From positions 1 to 64,000 of the forward strand of contig JAKBAM010000009.1 in NCBI GenBank assembly GCA_021809105.1: DNA of 64,000 nucleotides, given 5' to 3'. The number at the start of each line of letters is the position of its first letter. Position 1 is the stretch's first letter. Shown here piece by piece: positions 33,284-41,667 of the stretch. Below the pieces are notes generated by a model. The model was not told where the DNA came from and did no database searches. It saw only the letters and a program-made list of their open reading frames with translations. A program made the position numbers and the translations under genes. The stretch is from Actinomycetes bacterium (GTDB lineage: Bacteria; Actinomycetota; Acidimicrobiia; Acidimicrobiales; Palsa-688).

Positions 33284-34459
33284 TCAGTGCTCTGGCTGGC
33301 GGGTGATGAAGTCGGCCATGCCGGGGACGGTGAAGGCGACGACCCCGTGCTCGGGCGCGTAGACAAGGCCTTTGGCGATCAGGTTGGCGCGTGCAGGCCC
33401 GAGGCTGGTCACCTTGCGTCCTATCCGGGTGGCGATCTCGCCCGAGCCGCTTCCCTGGTCGCCGTCGGCAGCCATAGCCCGTAGGTAGCGTTGTTCGGAT
33501 CGGGTGGCTCGATCCCAGCGGACGCGGAAAAAACCCGCGTCGAGGGCTGCCTGGCCACGCGCAACTCCCACCCGGGCATCGGTCAGCGTGATCGCGCGCG
33601 GGCCGGGTGCCTCGTTCCAGGTGTCCTGCCCGAATTGCTGCAAGAAGTAAGGGTAGCCCGCGGCTTCGCGGACGATGTGCTCAGTGGCGTCGGGATCCCA
33701 GGTCACGTTCTCATTGGCTGCCGACTCAGTGAGAACGAGAGCGGCCACCCGATCTTCAAGGTGCTCGATGGGTTGGAAGCTGAACAGCCGTTCCGAGTAA
33801 GACTTAGCCTCGGCCAATATACGCGGTAGGCTGGGCAGGCCGGCGAGGGCGAAGACACAACGCCAGCTGTCCTGGCCAGCGGTGTGGGCTATGGAGCACA
33901 GGGCAGCGAGTTCGTCGTCGCCCAGATCCTGGGCCTCGTCGATGAGGATTGCCAGCCCGGTGTCTTCCTCGGCTGCAGCCGCTGCCACGTCGTGCAGGAG
34001 CTTCAGCAGGTCGGTCTCCAGTAGCCCGGTGTCGGCGCCGCCCCCGCCGACGTCGGAGAGGTCGAGCCCGAAGTTCCAGGTGCCGATGATGTCATAGGAG
34101 GCTTTGAAGCTCACAGCGGTCTTCAAGCTTCGGAGCAGGCGTTTGCCGGCCGAGGGCCGCACGAGGTCGGTCAATGGGCCGTGCAGCGCCTCACCGAGCG
34201 CCTCCCGAAGCGACTTTCCGACACCAGCTTCGACGCGAGCAACGATCCAAGAACGCTCGTTGGCGCATCGGGAGAACTCTGAGAGCAGGACGGTCTTGCC
34301 GACGCCCCGCAATCCGTATAGGACGATGGGTTGCGTCGTACGGTCGCGCTCGATCCGATCGAGCGCGACTTGCCAACTTTGCCTCTGCATATCGCGTCCA
34401 ACAAGGGCACTGGGCGGCCTGCCGGCGCCGGGCGAGTACGGATTGAGGACGGGGTCCAT
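33284..34459 (-). CDS. AAA-type ATPase with C-terminal winged-helix region
   Basis: 391 residues from ATG 34459. Walker A is GLRGVGKTVLL (about 48-58) and Walker B is AILIDEAQDLGDDEL; sensor-like FALAGLPSLPRIL follows, and the last 100 residues (RSEQRYLRAMAADGD, EIATRIGRK, NLIAKGLVYAPEHGVVAFTVP) look like a winged helix. This is the Orc1/Cdc6-like AAA_16 arrangement common in actinobacterial accessory regions, where function is generally unknown (DNA transactions or phage response have been suggested). An extended -10 box (TGGTATACT) lies 36 bases upstream in an AT-rich patch. It opens the accessory segment. Confidence 0.8.
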   Translation of the reverse strand: MDPVLNPYSPGAGRPPSALVGRDMQRQSWQVALDRIERDRTTQPIVLYGLRGVGKTVLLSEFSRCANERSWIVARVEAGVGKSLREALGEALHGPLTDLVRPSAGKRLLRSLKTAVSFKASYDIIGTWNFGLDLSDVGGGGADTGLLETDLLKLLHDVAAAAAEEDTGLAILIDEAQDLGDDELAALCSIAHTAGQDSWRCVFALAGLPSLPRILAEAKSYSERLFSFQPIEHLEDRVAALVLTESAANENVTWDPDATEHIVREAAGYPYFLQQFGQDTWNEAPGPRAITLTDARVGVARGQAALDAGFFRVRWDRATRSEQRYLRAMAADGDQGSGSGEIATRIGRKVTSLGPARANLIAKGLVYAPEHGVVAFTVPGMADFITRQPEH

Positions 34460-34494
34460 GAGTTGTACCAATCTATGTAAGCCTATAGTAGAGT

Positions 34495-34500
34495 AGTATA
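34495..34500 (-). promoter_or_regulatory. extended -10 element for the AAA ATPase gene
   Basis: On the minus strand the sequence TGGTATACT contains a TATACT -10 hexamer with the upstream TG of an extended -10 promoter, in a locally AT-rich stretch. The -10 box starts 41 bases before the ATG. No good -35 hexamer was seen, which is tolerated with an extended -10. Confidence 0.4.
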
Positions 34501-34535
34501 CCACCGCATACGTCACACGGAGATCGAGATGTCCC

Positions 34536-34564
34536 TTGACGATCGGGGGCGTCGGTGCCAAAAT
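34536..34564 (+). promoter_or_regulatory. sigma-70-like promoter for the nucleoside hydrolase gene
   Basis: TTGACG at 34536-34541 and CAAAAT at 34559-34564 are separated by exactly 17 bases. The -10 box ends 38 bases before the ATG at 34603, leaving room for a short leader with an AGGAGAGG ribosome binding site. Confidence 0.5.
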
Positions 34565-34602
34565 GCACACCTTTGCAGAACTCACGTGAGGAGAGGAACT
34601 GA

Positions 34603-35571
34603 ATGGTGGAGGCATCGTGGCCAGCGGAGCTGATCGCTCCTCGGGCGCGGTTGATCTCGGACAACGACTACTGCGGCGATCCAGACGGCATCGTCCAGAT
34701 CGCCCACCATCTTCTCTGCAAGAGCGTCGACATCCGAGCTGTGGTGAGTTCAGCCGTCGCGCCTCATCACCCTTCATGGAACAGCCACTGCTCCGACGAC
34801 GGTGCCGCGCTCGTCCGGCGCGTCGCAGAACTTGCCGGGCGACCGGACATCCCGATTCTGACTGGTTCGAGCGTGCCGATGACTTCGGATCAGCCGATCG
34901 TGAGTCCGGGCGCTGAAGCACTCGTCGCCGAGGCGATGCGCGAGGACTCCGACCTGCCGCTCTTCGTGGCATGCGCAGGAGGACTGACGACGGTAGCGTC
35001 AGCGTGGCTCATGCAGCCCCAAATCGCGGCACGATTGACGGTCGTCTGGCTTGGTGGCCATAGCTACGACATTACCGAGGATCAGCTCCCAGCCGACTAT
35101 CGCTACCGCGAGACGAACGTCATGACCGACATGGCAGCGTCTCAGATCGTGTTCAACCACTCGAACATCCCGCTCTGGCAGATACCGCAGGACGCCTTTT
35201 CCGACCTTGTCGCTTCGCGCAGCGAGCTGCTTGTCCGCATGCGTCCGCATGGGCCGCTGGGTGCCCATCTATTCGACAGCGTAGGCTCACGCGTCGACGC
35301 ATGGTCGAAGGGCATCAAGATGGGCGAAACATACGGCTTCGGCGACGAGTCCGTGGTGCTCCTGACCGCGCTCGGAGGCGCATATACGCCAGAGCCAATT
35401 TCGAGTCGATGGATTACGCGGCCTCGGCCTCGACTGCTTGCCAATGGCCTGTACGAGGACAATCCCGACGGTGCGCCGATTCGCGTGTTCACGAAGCTCG
35501 ACACGCGCCTTTTGTTCGAGGATCTCTATGCCAAGCTTCAGACTTACAGCGAGGCTCTCGAGGACAATTGA
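34603..35571 (+). CDS. nucleoside hydrolase (IUNH family)
   Basis: 322 residues. The N-terminal calcium-binding motif is ISDNDYCGDPDGIVQIAHHL (family DxDxxxDD), followed by PILTGSSVPM and LFVACAGGLTTVASAWL, where families normally have a G-P-L/T-N segment. The C-terminal part has RVFTKLDTRLLFEDLY. It would hydrolyse the N-glycosidic bond of ribonucleosides, or a related glycoside, in the cytoplasm; no signal peptide. Strong AGGAGAGG before the ATG and a recognisable promoter. Base composition is somewhat lower in GC than the flanking core genes, in line with the accessory setting. Confidence 0.83.
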   Translation: MVEASWPAELIAPRARLISDNDYCGDPDGIVQIAHHLLCKSVDIRAVVSSAVAPHHPSWNSHCSDDGAALVRRVAELAGRPDIPILTGSSVPMTSDQPIVSPGAEALVAEAMREDSDLPLFVACAGGLTTVASAWLMQPQIAARLTVVWLGGHSYDITEDQLPADYRYRETNVMTDMAASQIVFNHSNIPLWQIPQDAFSDLVASRSELLVRMRPHGPLGAHLFDSVGSRVDAWSKGIKMGETYGFGDESVVLLTALGGAYTPEPISSRWITRPRPRLLANGLYEDNPDGAPIRVFTKLDTRLLFEDLYAKLQTYSEALEDN

Positions 35572-35596
35572 GGCGGCGGTCGATTAACGACGCGGC

Positions 35597-36617
35597 TCAC
35601 TCGGTAGCGGGCACGTAGAAGAAGCCAGCTCCGCGACGCCCGTCGCGGCCCGCCGGAGCGTGCCGTCGACTTCTAATCGCTTGAGCACCGAACCGACAGG
35701 GTTCGTTGCGTGGGCTCCGACGATGCTGGCCAATTCGGTCGTGCTGATCCGCCCTCGAGAGGCGGCCCAGTCGCGGGCTATGGATGCGCGGGCAGGCTGC
35801 TGCCTTCTGTGCCCTGCAGCCTCGTCGGCTTCAGCGAGTCCCGCCAGTGCCTTAGCGCTGAGGTGCCAGGCCGGCGGAGCTTCGTCAGGTGTGCCGGCCA
35901 GGTTCGATCAGGTTGGCGCCTCGGATCGTTGTACGTTTACCTGGCCGGCGGCGAATCCGCTCGGGAGGTGACGGAGGGGATTGGCGGCCCGAATTGCCTG
36001 CTCAACGTCGTAGAGGTCCTCGATGAGTCCGCGGTTCGGTTCCCGAACCCCCATGACACTGTCACCGCCTGCTCGGTCGCGACGTATGTAGTCCACTGCG
36101 GGGACGTCGCGCCCGACGAAGGCAACGACACCGGCGTTGGTGAGAACACCGTTGCTGTTGATCACGTTGAGTCTGGCGAGAAGGTCCCGGTCGTCCAACG
36201 CTGCGAGTCCCGCGCGTGCTCCTCGCCTGAGCTCTTCAAGTACCATCTGGCCCGCTCTAGAGCGCTCGGCCGAGCCGCGGATGCTGGTAAGCCTGAGGCC
36301 TGGCCGGACCAGTCCCATGCCATCCGCTGCAGGTGGCACTGGTGCCACGTGGAGGCGTCGACTTCGACGCAGTTGGTTCCGACACGCCAATTGATCCGGC
36401 CAGACATGCGGATTGGCTCGACTGCCTCGGGGCAGAGGAGCACGAGTAGCCGGACTCCTCCGACGGTGCGCACGCTCGCGGCAACGGTGAGCCGTCGGTC
36501 GGTCAGTTCGTAGATGCGCTGCCGCAGCCACTCGACATCGAGATCCGTCCCGATGAGGGTCCCGTCATCGGCCGCGCCGACGACGGGGTAGCCGCCGAGC
36601 GGGTGTTCGCCATGCAC
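35597..36617 (-). pseudogene. decayed AlbA_2-domain regulator/ATPase gene
   Basis: Three frames in order recall one gene. From 36617 leftward, a frame reads VVGAADDGTLIGTDLDVEWL and PIRMSGRINWRVGTNCVEVD (AlbA_2 domain, without its first strands). Near 36290 the coding sense shifts to a frame with DDRDLLARLNVINSNGVLTN, AGVVAFVGRDVP, LYDVEQAIRAANPLRH that stops at 35908. A third frame from about 35890 carries a winged-helix end (GRISTTELASIVGAH, VGSVLKRLEVDGTLRR), with a last shift to GAGFFYVPATE and TGA at 35597-35599. The core between is lost. A TAA precedes the 5-prime end in frame, so the start is missing too. The gene is broken in at least three places. Confidence 0.8.
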
Positions 36618-36943
36618 GCAGCCCCGGGAGTGAGCGCCTTAGGCGGGCGGATCATAATTTATCGCCAGAATAGTTATGATCTGTCGCTCCTGGGTCCGCT
36701 CTCACAACTTCGTCGTCTTGGTCCCAGTCTCGGCGGCCCTGACAGCCGTACCGGCACATTCGCCCCGCCCAGGAGCCACAGCGGCAGATGGGCGGTCCTA
36801 CCTGCCGGCGGGCTCACCGGCGACAACACACCCGACATCGTCTGGGACGGCCACGAGATCCTGGCCAGCGACCTCTGGACGGTGAGCCACAGCCCCACCG
36901 GAGCTGCCCCGCCCACAGGCGAGCCGCCACGCTCGAGGGCGGG
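36618..36943. other. 326-base stretch without a recognisable gene
   Basis: It separates the decayed AlbA_2 gene from the propeller gene. The left part (36650-36685) is AT-rich for this genome. I see no RNA gene, terminator or convincing reading frame. It may be the missing 5-prime end of the broken gene, decayed past recognition. Confidence 0.5.
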
Positions 36944-38575
36944 CTATGGGGAGATGGTGAGCGGCGCCCACGTCTGTCCGCCGTCGGTGGTGCGGTACAG
37001 GTGTTCGGTTGCGTAGTGGGTCGGTCCTACTACGAAGCCGATGCTCGGGCTGATGAACCCCAGATCGGCCCAGCCGAAGAAGCTGCCGCCATCTCCGATC
37101 TCGAGAATCCAGGTGCGGCCTCCGTCGAGGGTGCCGCTCAGAGTGTCGCCCCCTCCGACAGTGGCGAGGAAGGCGTGCCCGGCGCCGTTGTCGGCGAGGA
37201 GAACGGGCGCGTTGTGCTGCGGCGGGTTTCCGAGACGGGCCCAGGTCTGGCCCCCGTCCGCAGTTCCGTAGACGTGCTGCAGGGTGTTCTGCTCCTGGGA
37301 CGACTGTTGGTTGTCGTAGCAGTCGATGAGCCACGCTCGCGGGTGTCCATAGGCGACTGAGAGAACGGATGCGCCTCCGTCGGCGACCGTGCACGGCATG
37401 CTGCGGGGCTGCCAGTCGGCGCCCTGGTCAGTGCTGACCCAGATCCGCCCGACCTGATCGGCCGTGATGCCGACGCTGGACATCCCGATCTGGAGAAGGA
37501 CGAGATTCGGTCCAGCAGCGGCTATCTGGAGGCCCTGTCCCGGCCCTAGGGCGCGCGGGAGCGCGACCTTCTGCCAGGACGCCGTTCCGAGCTGTGAGCG
37601 GTAGAGCAGTTCGGGCCCACTGTTGTTGTAGCCAGTCAGCGCGTAGACATAGGCGCCGGCGATGGCGAGCGCCCTGACGTCGGTGAGGTGTTGGTCGGTC
37701 CATGTGCGGCCGCCGTCGGTGGTGGCGAAGAGACCCGGGGCGAAGAGGTACCCGTCGGCGGCGTTGGCGAAGGCGATGTCTGTGACGGCCGATGGCCGGT
37801 TGGAGTACCACCAGAACGTGGTTGGCGGGGCGGGCAGGTAGGACCAGGTGCCTCCTCCGTCTCGGGTGTGGGCCACACCGGCGCATCCGTCACATCCGGT
37901 GCTACCCAGGACCCAGCCCTGGTTGGCGGTGATGAAGCTCGCCGCCGCAACACCGAAACCGGAAGGCTCGGGGGTGTTTCCCGTAGGCGGGGGCGTCAAA
38001 GGTAGAGATGCGAAGGTCAACGGGGTGGTGGCGCTGACTGCGGGAGTGGACGAGGAGGTCATGCTGGTGGCGACGAGCAGGCACTGAGGGGCGCACTTGG
38101 GCTCGCCGAACACCTTCGTAAAGCCGTCTGGGGCATACTCGACTACTAAGCTCCCGCTCGCCGCTCCTGTCCGGTCGGTTACGAGCACACTCTGGGTAGG
38201 GGCACTGCTGCACGGAACTCCCGGCATCATGGTCGGGTTCGGGCACTCAGCCAAGGTCACCTTCTGGCCAGCTGGGAAGCCCTTGACGATGACCTCGACC
38301 CTCTGCCCGTTGGTCAGCTTGGCTGACGGCGACGCGATGACCGAAGTGCCTCCTCCGCTGATAACCGTGACAGGACGGCCGCGACCACCGGTCAGTGCCA
38401 CGGGGATGGCGACGGCGCCGGCGACCGTTACCGCCAAGCCGGCAGCCACGGCCAGGCGGAGTCGCTGTTGGTGACGGCGCCCCCGAGCACGTACTGCCTC
38501 GGGTCTGATAGCCCGGGGCGGCTCGCCTGCAGCCGATTGCATGATCAGCCTCAGCTGGCTCTCGAAATCGGTCAC
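36944..38575 (-). CDS. membrane-anchored protein with neocarzinostatin-like and beta-propeller domains, partner of a SigE sigma factor
   Basis: 543 residues from a GTG overlapping the sigma-factor stop (GTGA). Residues 1-40 are a basic cytoplasmic segment (FESQLRLIMQSAAGEPPRAI), 42-62 a transmembrane helix (AVAAGLAVTVAGAVAIPVAL), about 75-185 an immunoglobulin-like neocarzinostatin domain (NGQRVEVIVKGFPAGQKVTL, AECPNP, four Cys), and about 205-543 a BNR/YCF48-type propeller with repeated TxDGGxTW motifs (HTRDGGGTWSYL, TTDGGRTWTDQ, TADGGQTWARL, TLDGGRTWILE, TTDGGQTWAPL). The layout suggests an outside sensor whose short inner tail could hold or release the sigma factor; no zinc anti-sigma motif is present. 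Confidence 0.8.
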   Translation of the reverse strand: MTDFESQLRLIMQSAAGEPPRAIRPEAVRARGRRHQQRLRLAVAAGLAVTVAGAVAIPVALTGGRGRPVTVISGGGTSVIASPSAKLTNGQRVEVIVKGFPAGQKVTLAECPNPTMMPGVPCSSAPTQSVLVTDRTGAASGSLVVEYAPDGFTKVFGEPKCAPQCLLVATSMTSSSTPAVSATTPLTFASLPLTPPPTGNTPEPSGFGVAAASFITANQGWVLGSTGCDGCAGVAHTRDGGGTWSYLPAPPTTFWWYSNRPSAVTDIAFANAADGYLFAPGLFATTDGGRTWTDQHLTDVRALAIAGAYVYALTGYNNSGPELLYRSQLGTASWQKVALPRALGPGQGLQIAAAGPNLVLLQIGMSSVGITADQVGRIWVSTDQGADWQPRSMPCTVADGGASVLSVAYGHPRAWLIDCYDNQQSSQEQNTLQHVYGTADGGQTWARLGNPPQHNAPVLLADNGAGHAFLATVGGGDTLSGTLDGGRTWILEIGDGGSFFGWADLGFISPSIGFVVGPTHYATEHLYRTTDGGQTWAPLTISP

Positions 38576-39084
38576 GGTTGGGCCTCCTGCGCCAGCTCTT
38601 GGAGACCGGGCTGGACACGCAAGCGGTCCAAGGCCTTGGCGGTCGTGCTCTTGACCGTACCGAGCCGGCACCCCATGATGTCCGCCACCTTGGCTTCGGG
38701 CAGGTCGTTGAAGTAGCGCAGTACCACGGCCGCCCTCTGGCGGGCCGGCAGCCGAGCCAGCGCGGCCAGAACACTGGTCCGTAGGGCGACAAGGTCCGTC
38801 GAGTCGCCAATGGGGGGCGGCTGCACGGCCTCGTGGGGTTTCTCTGCCCACCAGCGTCTCCGGCGAGCGCTCAGGAAACTGTTCAACAGGACCCGGCGTG
38901 TATACGCCTCGGGATTGTCTGCAGCGCAAACCCGGTCCCAGTGACGCCACGCCTTGGCCAGCGAGGTCTGCACCAGGTCTTCCGCCTCCTCCCAGCTCCC
39001 GGTGAGGAGCCACGCGGTTCTCTGAAGCCGGCCCTGGACGCCGGCGACGAAAGACTCGAAGTCGTCATTGCCCCCGGGGGCCAT
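38572..39084 (-). CDS. SigE-family RNA polymerase sigma factor (ECF type)
   Basis: 170 residues. Region 2 (FESFVAGVQGRLQRTAWLLT, EEAEDLVQTSLAKAWRHWD) and region 4 (LARLPARQRAAVVLRYFNDL, then PEAKVADIMGCRLGTVKST) are joined by a short linker, as in the actinobacterial SigE/TIGR02983 group. It directs transcription of an unknown regulon. The stop overlaps the start of the membrane propeller protein by 4 bases, so sigma factor and probable regulator are made together. Divergent from the GH30 gene across 169 bases, so that gene is a possible target. Confidence 0.9.
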   Translation of the reverse strand: MAPGGNDDFESFVAGVQGRLQRTAWLLTGSWEEAEDLVQTSLAKAWRHWDRVCAADNPEAYTRRVLLNSFLSARRRRWWAEKPHEAVQPPPIGDSTDLVALRTSVLAALARLPARQRAAVVLRYFNDLPEAKVADIMGCRLGTVKSTTAKALDRLRVQPGLQELAQEAQP

Positions 39085-39253
39085 CAGGTTTCCATCGTCT
39101 CATCCTTCCCCATATTGACGCTCTGGGCATAGGAAAAGGTTCACCGCCGTAAGTGAGCGGCTCGTACGTCCACGACCTCGCGGCCGCCCGGCGCTGGCGA
39201 TGGGGACCGGAGAGCCGCACCAGGTCGGACCGTGGCAGACTAGAAGGGTTCCC

Positions 39254-40648
39254 GTGACCACTACCTCTACGTCCTTCACTCCTCGCGTCATGGGAGTCAG
39301 CACCACCCGTGACCATGCATGGAAGCCCATTTCTGAGACAGCGATAGGCCCGAGAAAAGGCCTTCCAGACGTGCTCGTTATCCTTGATAATCCCCGTCAG
39401 ATCATCGACGGTTTCGGGGCGTCCTTCAGCGAGCTAGGTTGGCTGGCTTTGGCCCGGCTCTCCGTGGAATCCCGGGAGAATGTCATGCGCGAACTGTTCG
39501 CTCCGGGCGTAGGAGCAAATTTCACCCTGTGTCGGATGCCGATCGGAGCAAACGATTTCTCCCGAGGGTGGTACTCTTACGACGAGGACGAAGGCGACTT
39601 GGAGCTTGACCATTTCAGCATCGCCAATGACCTGGACACGCTGGTTCCGTTCATCCGGGAGGCGCAGACCCATCAGCCCGCGCTGCGCCTGTGGGCATCG
39701 CCGTGGAGCCCGCCGTCCTGGATGAAAAGTAACGGACACTATGCCGGCAGTCGCCGCCAGGGTGGGATTATGTGTGACAATGGTCTCCGGCCTGATCAGG
39801 TGCGCGCCGAAGGCACCGATACCTTCATCCAAGACGACCGATTTCTCGCCGCATATGCCGCCTACTTCGGTCGATTCATTGACGAATACCGCGCACTCGG
39901 CATCCCTATCGAGATGGTGATGCCGCAAAATGAGTTCAACTCGCCACAGGTGTTTCCCAGCTGTACCTGGACCCCGGAAGGGCTGACCCGGTTCGTCACC
40001 CATCTCGGACCACAGATGCGTAAGCGCGGCGTCGAACTGTTTGTGGGCACCCTCGAGCGCGCTGACGACCACCTTCTCGATAACGTTCTCCAAGATCCGA
40101 CGAGCGCGCCATTCGTCACCGGTGCTGGTCTGCAGTGGGCGGGCAAACACGCCCTCGGCGGGTTACGCAGTCGCTTCCCGCAGCTTCGCGTATACCAAAC
40201 CGAACAGGAATGTGGAGACGGCAAGAACGAGTGGCGGTTCGCCCGCTACACTTGGACGCAGATCAAGCACTACCTCGCTGGAGGCGCCAGCGGGTACATG
40301 TATTGGAACATAGCGCTAGAGGCAGGAGGCGTGAGCCGTTGGGGATGGCCGCAGAACTCTCTCGTGGTGGTCGAGCCCGCAACCGGTAGCTTTACATTCA
40401 CGCCGGATTACTACGTCTTCAGACACCTCACCAGATATGTCGCCCCCGGCGCTCGCCTGCTACAGACCGTGAGCCTGAACGGTTACGAGAACCAGCTTGC
40501 GTTCCAGAACCACGACGGCACGACCGTAGTGGTCATCCATAACGATATGCCCGATGAGCAGACGATCAGCTTCGGGGTGGGACGTCGGACTCATGCTGTC
40601 ACGCTTGCGCCCGACTCCATCAACTCGCTTCTGTTTAGGCGCGAGTAG
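39254..40648 (+). CDS. glycoside hydrolase family 30 protein
   Basis: 464 residues from GTG 39254, behind AGAAGGG. GH30 features: IIDGFGASFSELGWLAL, LCRMPIGANDFSRGWYSYDE, LRLWASPWSPPSWMK, acid/base Glu in MPQNEFN, nucleophile Glu in YQTEQECGDG, and the beta-sandwich end with FRHLTRYVAPGARLL and TLAPDSINSLLF. Related enzymes cleave beta-glucosylceramide, beta-1,6-glucans or fucosides. No signal peptide or membrane segment is seen, so it should be cytoplasmic, unlike most GH30 enzymes. Base composition is less GC-rich than core genes here. Confidence 0.9.
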   Translation: MTTTSTSFTPRVMGVSTTRDHAWKPISETAIGPRKGLPDVLVILDNPRQIIDGFGASFSELGWLALARLSVESRENVMRELFAPGVGANFTLCRMPIGANDFSRGWYSYDEDEGDLELDHFSIANDLDTLVPFIREAQTHQPALRLWASPWSPPSWMKSNGHYAGSRRQGGIMCDNGLRPDQVRAEGTDTFIQDDRFLAAYAAYFGRFIDEYRALGIPIEMVMPQNEFNSPQVFPSCTWTPEGLTRFVTHLGPQMRKRGVELFVGTLERADDHLLDNVLQDPTSAPFVTGAGLQWAGKHALGGLRSRFPQLRVYQTEQECGDGKNEWRFARYTWTQIKHYLAGGASGYMYWNIALEAGGVSRWGWPQNSLVVVEPATGSFTFTPDYYVFRHLTRYVAPGARLLQTVSLNGYENQLAFQNHDGTTVVVIHNDMPDEQTISFGVGRRTHAVTLAPDSINSLLFRRE

Positions 40649-40743
40649 CCACGTGCGTGATGCAGGGGGTCCCACCGTTTTGGTGAAGCGGCCGCGCCAC
40701 ATTCGTCCGATCCGACACCCAAAAGGTACCCTCGCCAACGAGC

Positions 40744-40800
40744 GGGGGGAGTGGGATTTGAACCCTACGGGTACTTGCGCCTCGAGGCTTTCAACATCGA
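40744..40800 (-). repeat. degenerate copy of the tRNA-Ser 3-prime half (possible att-site remnant)
   Basis: The plus-strand sequence GGGGGGAGTGGGATTTGAAC, continuing CCC, matches the start of tRNA-Ser(TGA) at 41860 (GGAGGGAGTGGGATTCGAAC, then CCC) at all but two positions, in the same orientation. It then diverges, with a short match again at GGCTTTCAA, the anticodon-loop region (GGCTTTTCAA in the intact gene). The 5-prime half is absent, so it is not a functional tRNA. Confidence 0.6.
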
Positions 40801-40901
40801 CCCCGCCTGTCGGCCCAGCGGGCACGGAAGGGCTTGACCTGCATGTTCCTGTCCATCCATCTGGACAGATCGGCTCCTGTCGGCACCAGTCGGCGAGAGA
40901 T

Positions 40902-40920
40902 TATGGCCGCTTCTATGGCC
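40902..40920. repeat. TATGGCC double repeat, copy 1
   Basis: TATGGCC occurs at 40902-40908 and again at 40914-40920. A near-identical pair lies at 41786-41803, beside the integrase stub. The two pairs flank the VapBC module, so they may be protein-binding or end sequences of the former element. Confidence 0.45.
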
Positions 40921-40962
40921 GCGGGACACCCGGGCGTGGCGCCGCTTGGAGCGACGCTTAGG

Positions 40963-41316
40963 TCAGCTGTGGCGCAGTCGCACCCCGGGAACCCTCCGGA
41001 AGTCGCGCACGTTCTTGGTGTGAAGCGACAGTGAGTGCACCACGGCGGTGGCGGCAATGAGAGCGTCGGGCATCCGGAGGGTCGGGACCTCGCGTCGCAA
41101 CCGCCCGGCCCGGTCGGCGACCCGGCGGTCGACCGGGATCTCGTCCATGCCGGCCAGGAGACGCCGGACGTCGGCCTCCTCGTCGCCCACGGCGCCGGCC
41201 AGCAGCTCTGCTCGGGTGATGACCGAGTAGCCGAGCCGGCCGGATCCTCGGGGGAGGCGGCGCACGCCTGCGAGGTGGTCGATGCACACGTCCGTGTCTA
41301 CGAGCAGCTCAGCCAC
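40963..41316 (-). CDS. vapC: VapC-type PIN-domain toxin
   Basis: 117 residues. The acidic PIN residues are in LLVDTDVCIDHL (first Asp near 7), VITRAELLAG (Glu near 37), and MPDALIAATA (Asp near 84), with a final TKNVRDFRRVPGV segment. VapC toxins are Mg-dependent RNases that usually cleave tRNA or rRNA. The GTG start lies 8 bases inside the end of the antitoxin gene, the normal antitoxin-first order. It lies between the decayed tRNA copy and the intact tRNA-Ser. Confidence 0.87.
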   Translation of the reverse strand: MAELLVDTDVCIDHLAGVRRLPRGSGRLGYSVITRAELLAGAVGDEEADVRRLLAGMDEIPVDRRVADRAGRLRREVPTLRMPDALIAATAVVHSLSLHTKNVRDFRRVPGVRLRHS

Positions 41317-41527
41317 GCCGGTCCCATTCCGAGCGTGGTGGCACCCGACCTGCTATCCCCGGGGCGGTCCCAAAGGTCAGGTCCAGGTCGTCCTCCCCCT
41401 CCAGTAGCGAATCGACCGCCTCCCGGATGAGCTGGGACATCGCCACGCCCTGGCGGCGGGCGCGCTCGGCCAAGCGAGCCCGCTGTTCGTCCGTGAGGTA
41501 GATCTGCGTTCTGGTAGCCATATACAT
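41309..41527 (-). CDS. vapB: VapB-type ribbon-helix-helix antitoxin
   Basis: 72 residues from ATG 41527 (an ATG two codons later is equally possible); GGAGG lies 12-18 bases upstream. TRTQIYLTDEQRARLAERA, then RRQGVAMSQLIREAVDSLL, is a ribbon-helix-helix DNA-binding domain, followed by an acidic toxin-binding tail. It would neutralise the downstream PIN toxin and autoregulate the pair. Confidence 0.83.
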   Translation of the reverse strand: MYMATRTQIYLTDEQRARLAERARRQGVAMSQLIREAVDSLLEGEDDLDLTFGTAPGIAGRVPPRSEWDRRG

Positions 41528-41667
41528 CACAGAGCATACACCTCCCTCCAGGAAACCAGCTGCGACGCTGGCGGCGCATTGCTCGCCGCGCCGGGAGGGT
41601 CGCTCCTCCATCAGCTCTTGAGCAGCACTGCCGAGAGGGCGTCAGCCGCGGCGATGATCGCTGGGCG

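Larger units (their letters stand above)
40649..40962. other. 314-base gap holding a decayed tRNA-Ser copy
   Basis: Between the GH30 stop and the VapC stop there is no credible gene. It contains a degenerate tRNA-Ser 3-prime half (40744-40800) and a TATGGCC double repeat (40902-40920) that also occurs beside the intact tRNA-Ser at 41.8 kb. Confidence 0.6.

Noticed and set aside
40791-41057. Minus-strand frame as the missing C-terminal part of the integrase
   Set aside because: It lacks the R-H-R-Y catalytic pattern of tyrosine recombinases and overlaps the VapC gene.
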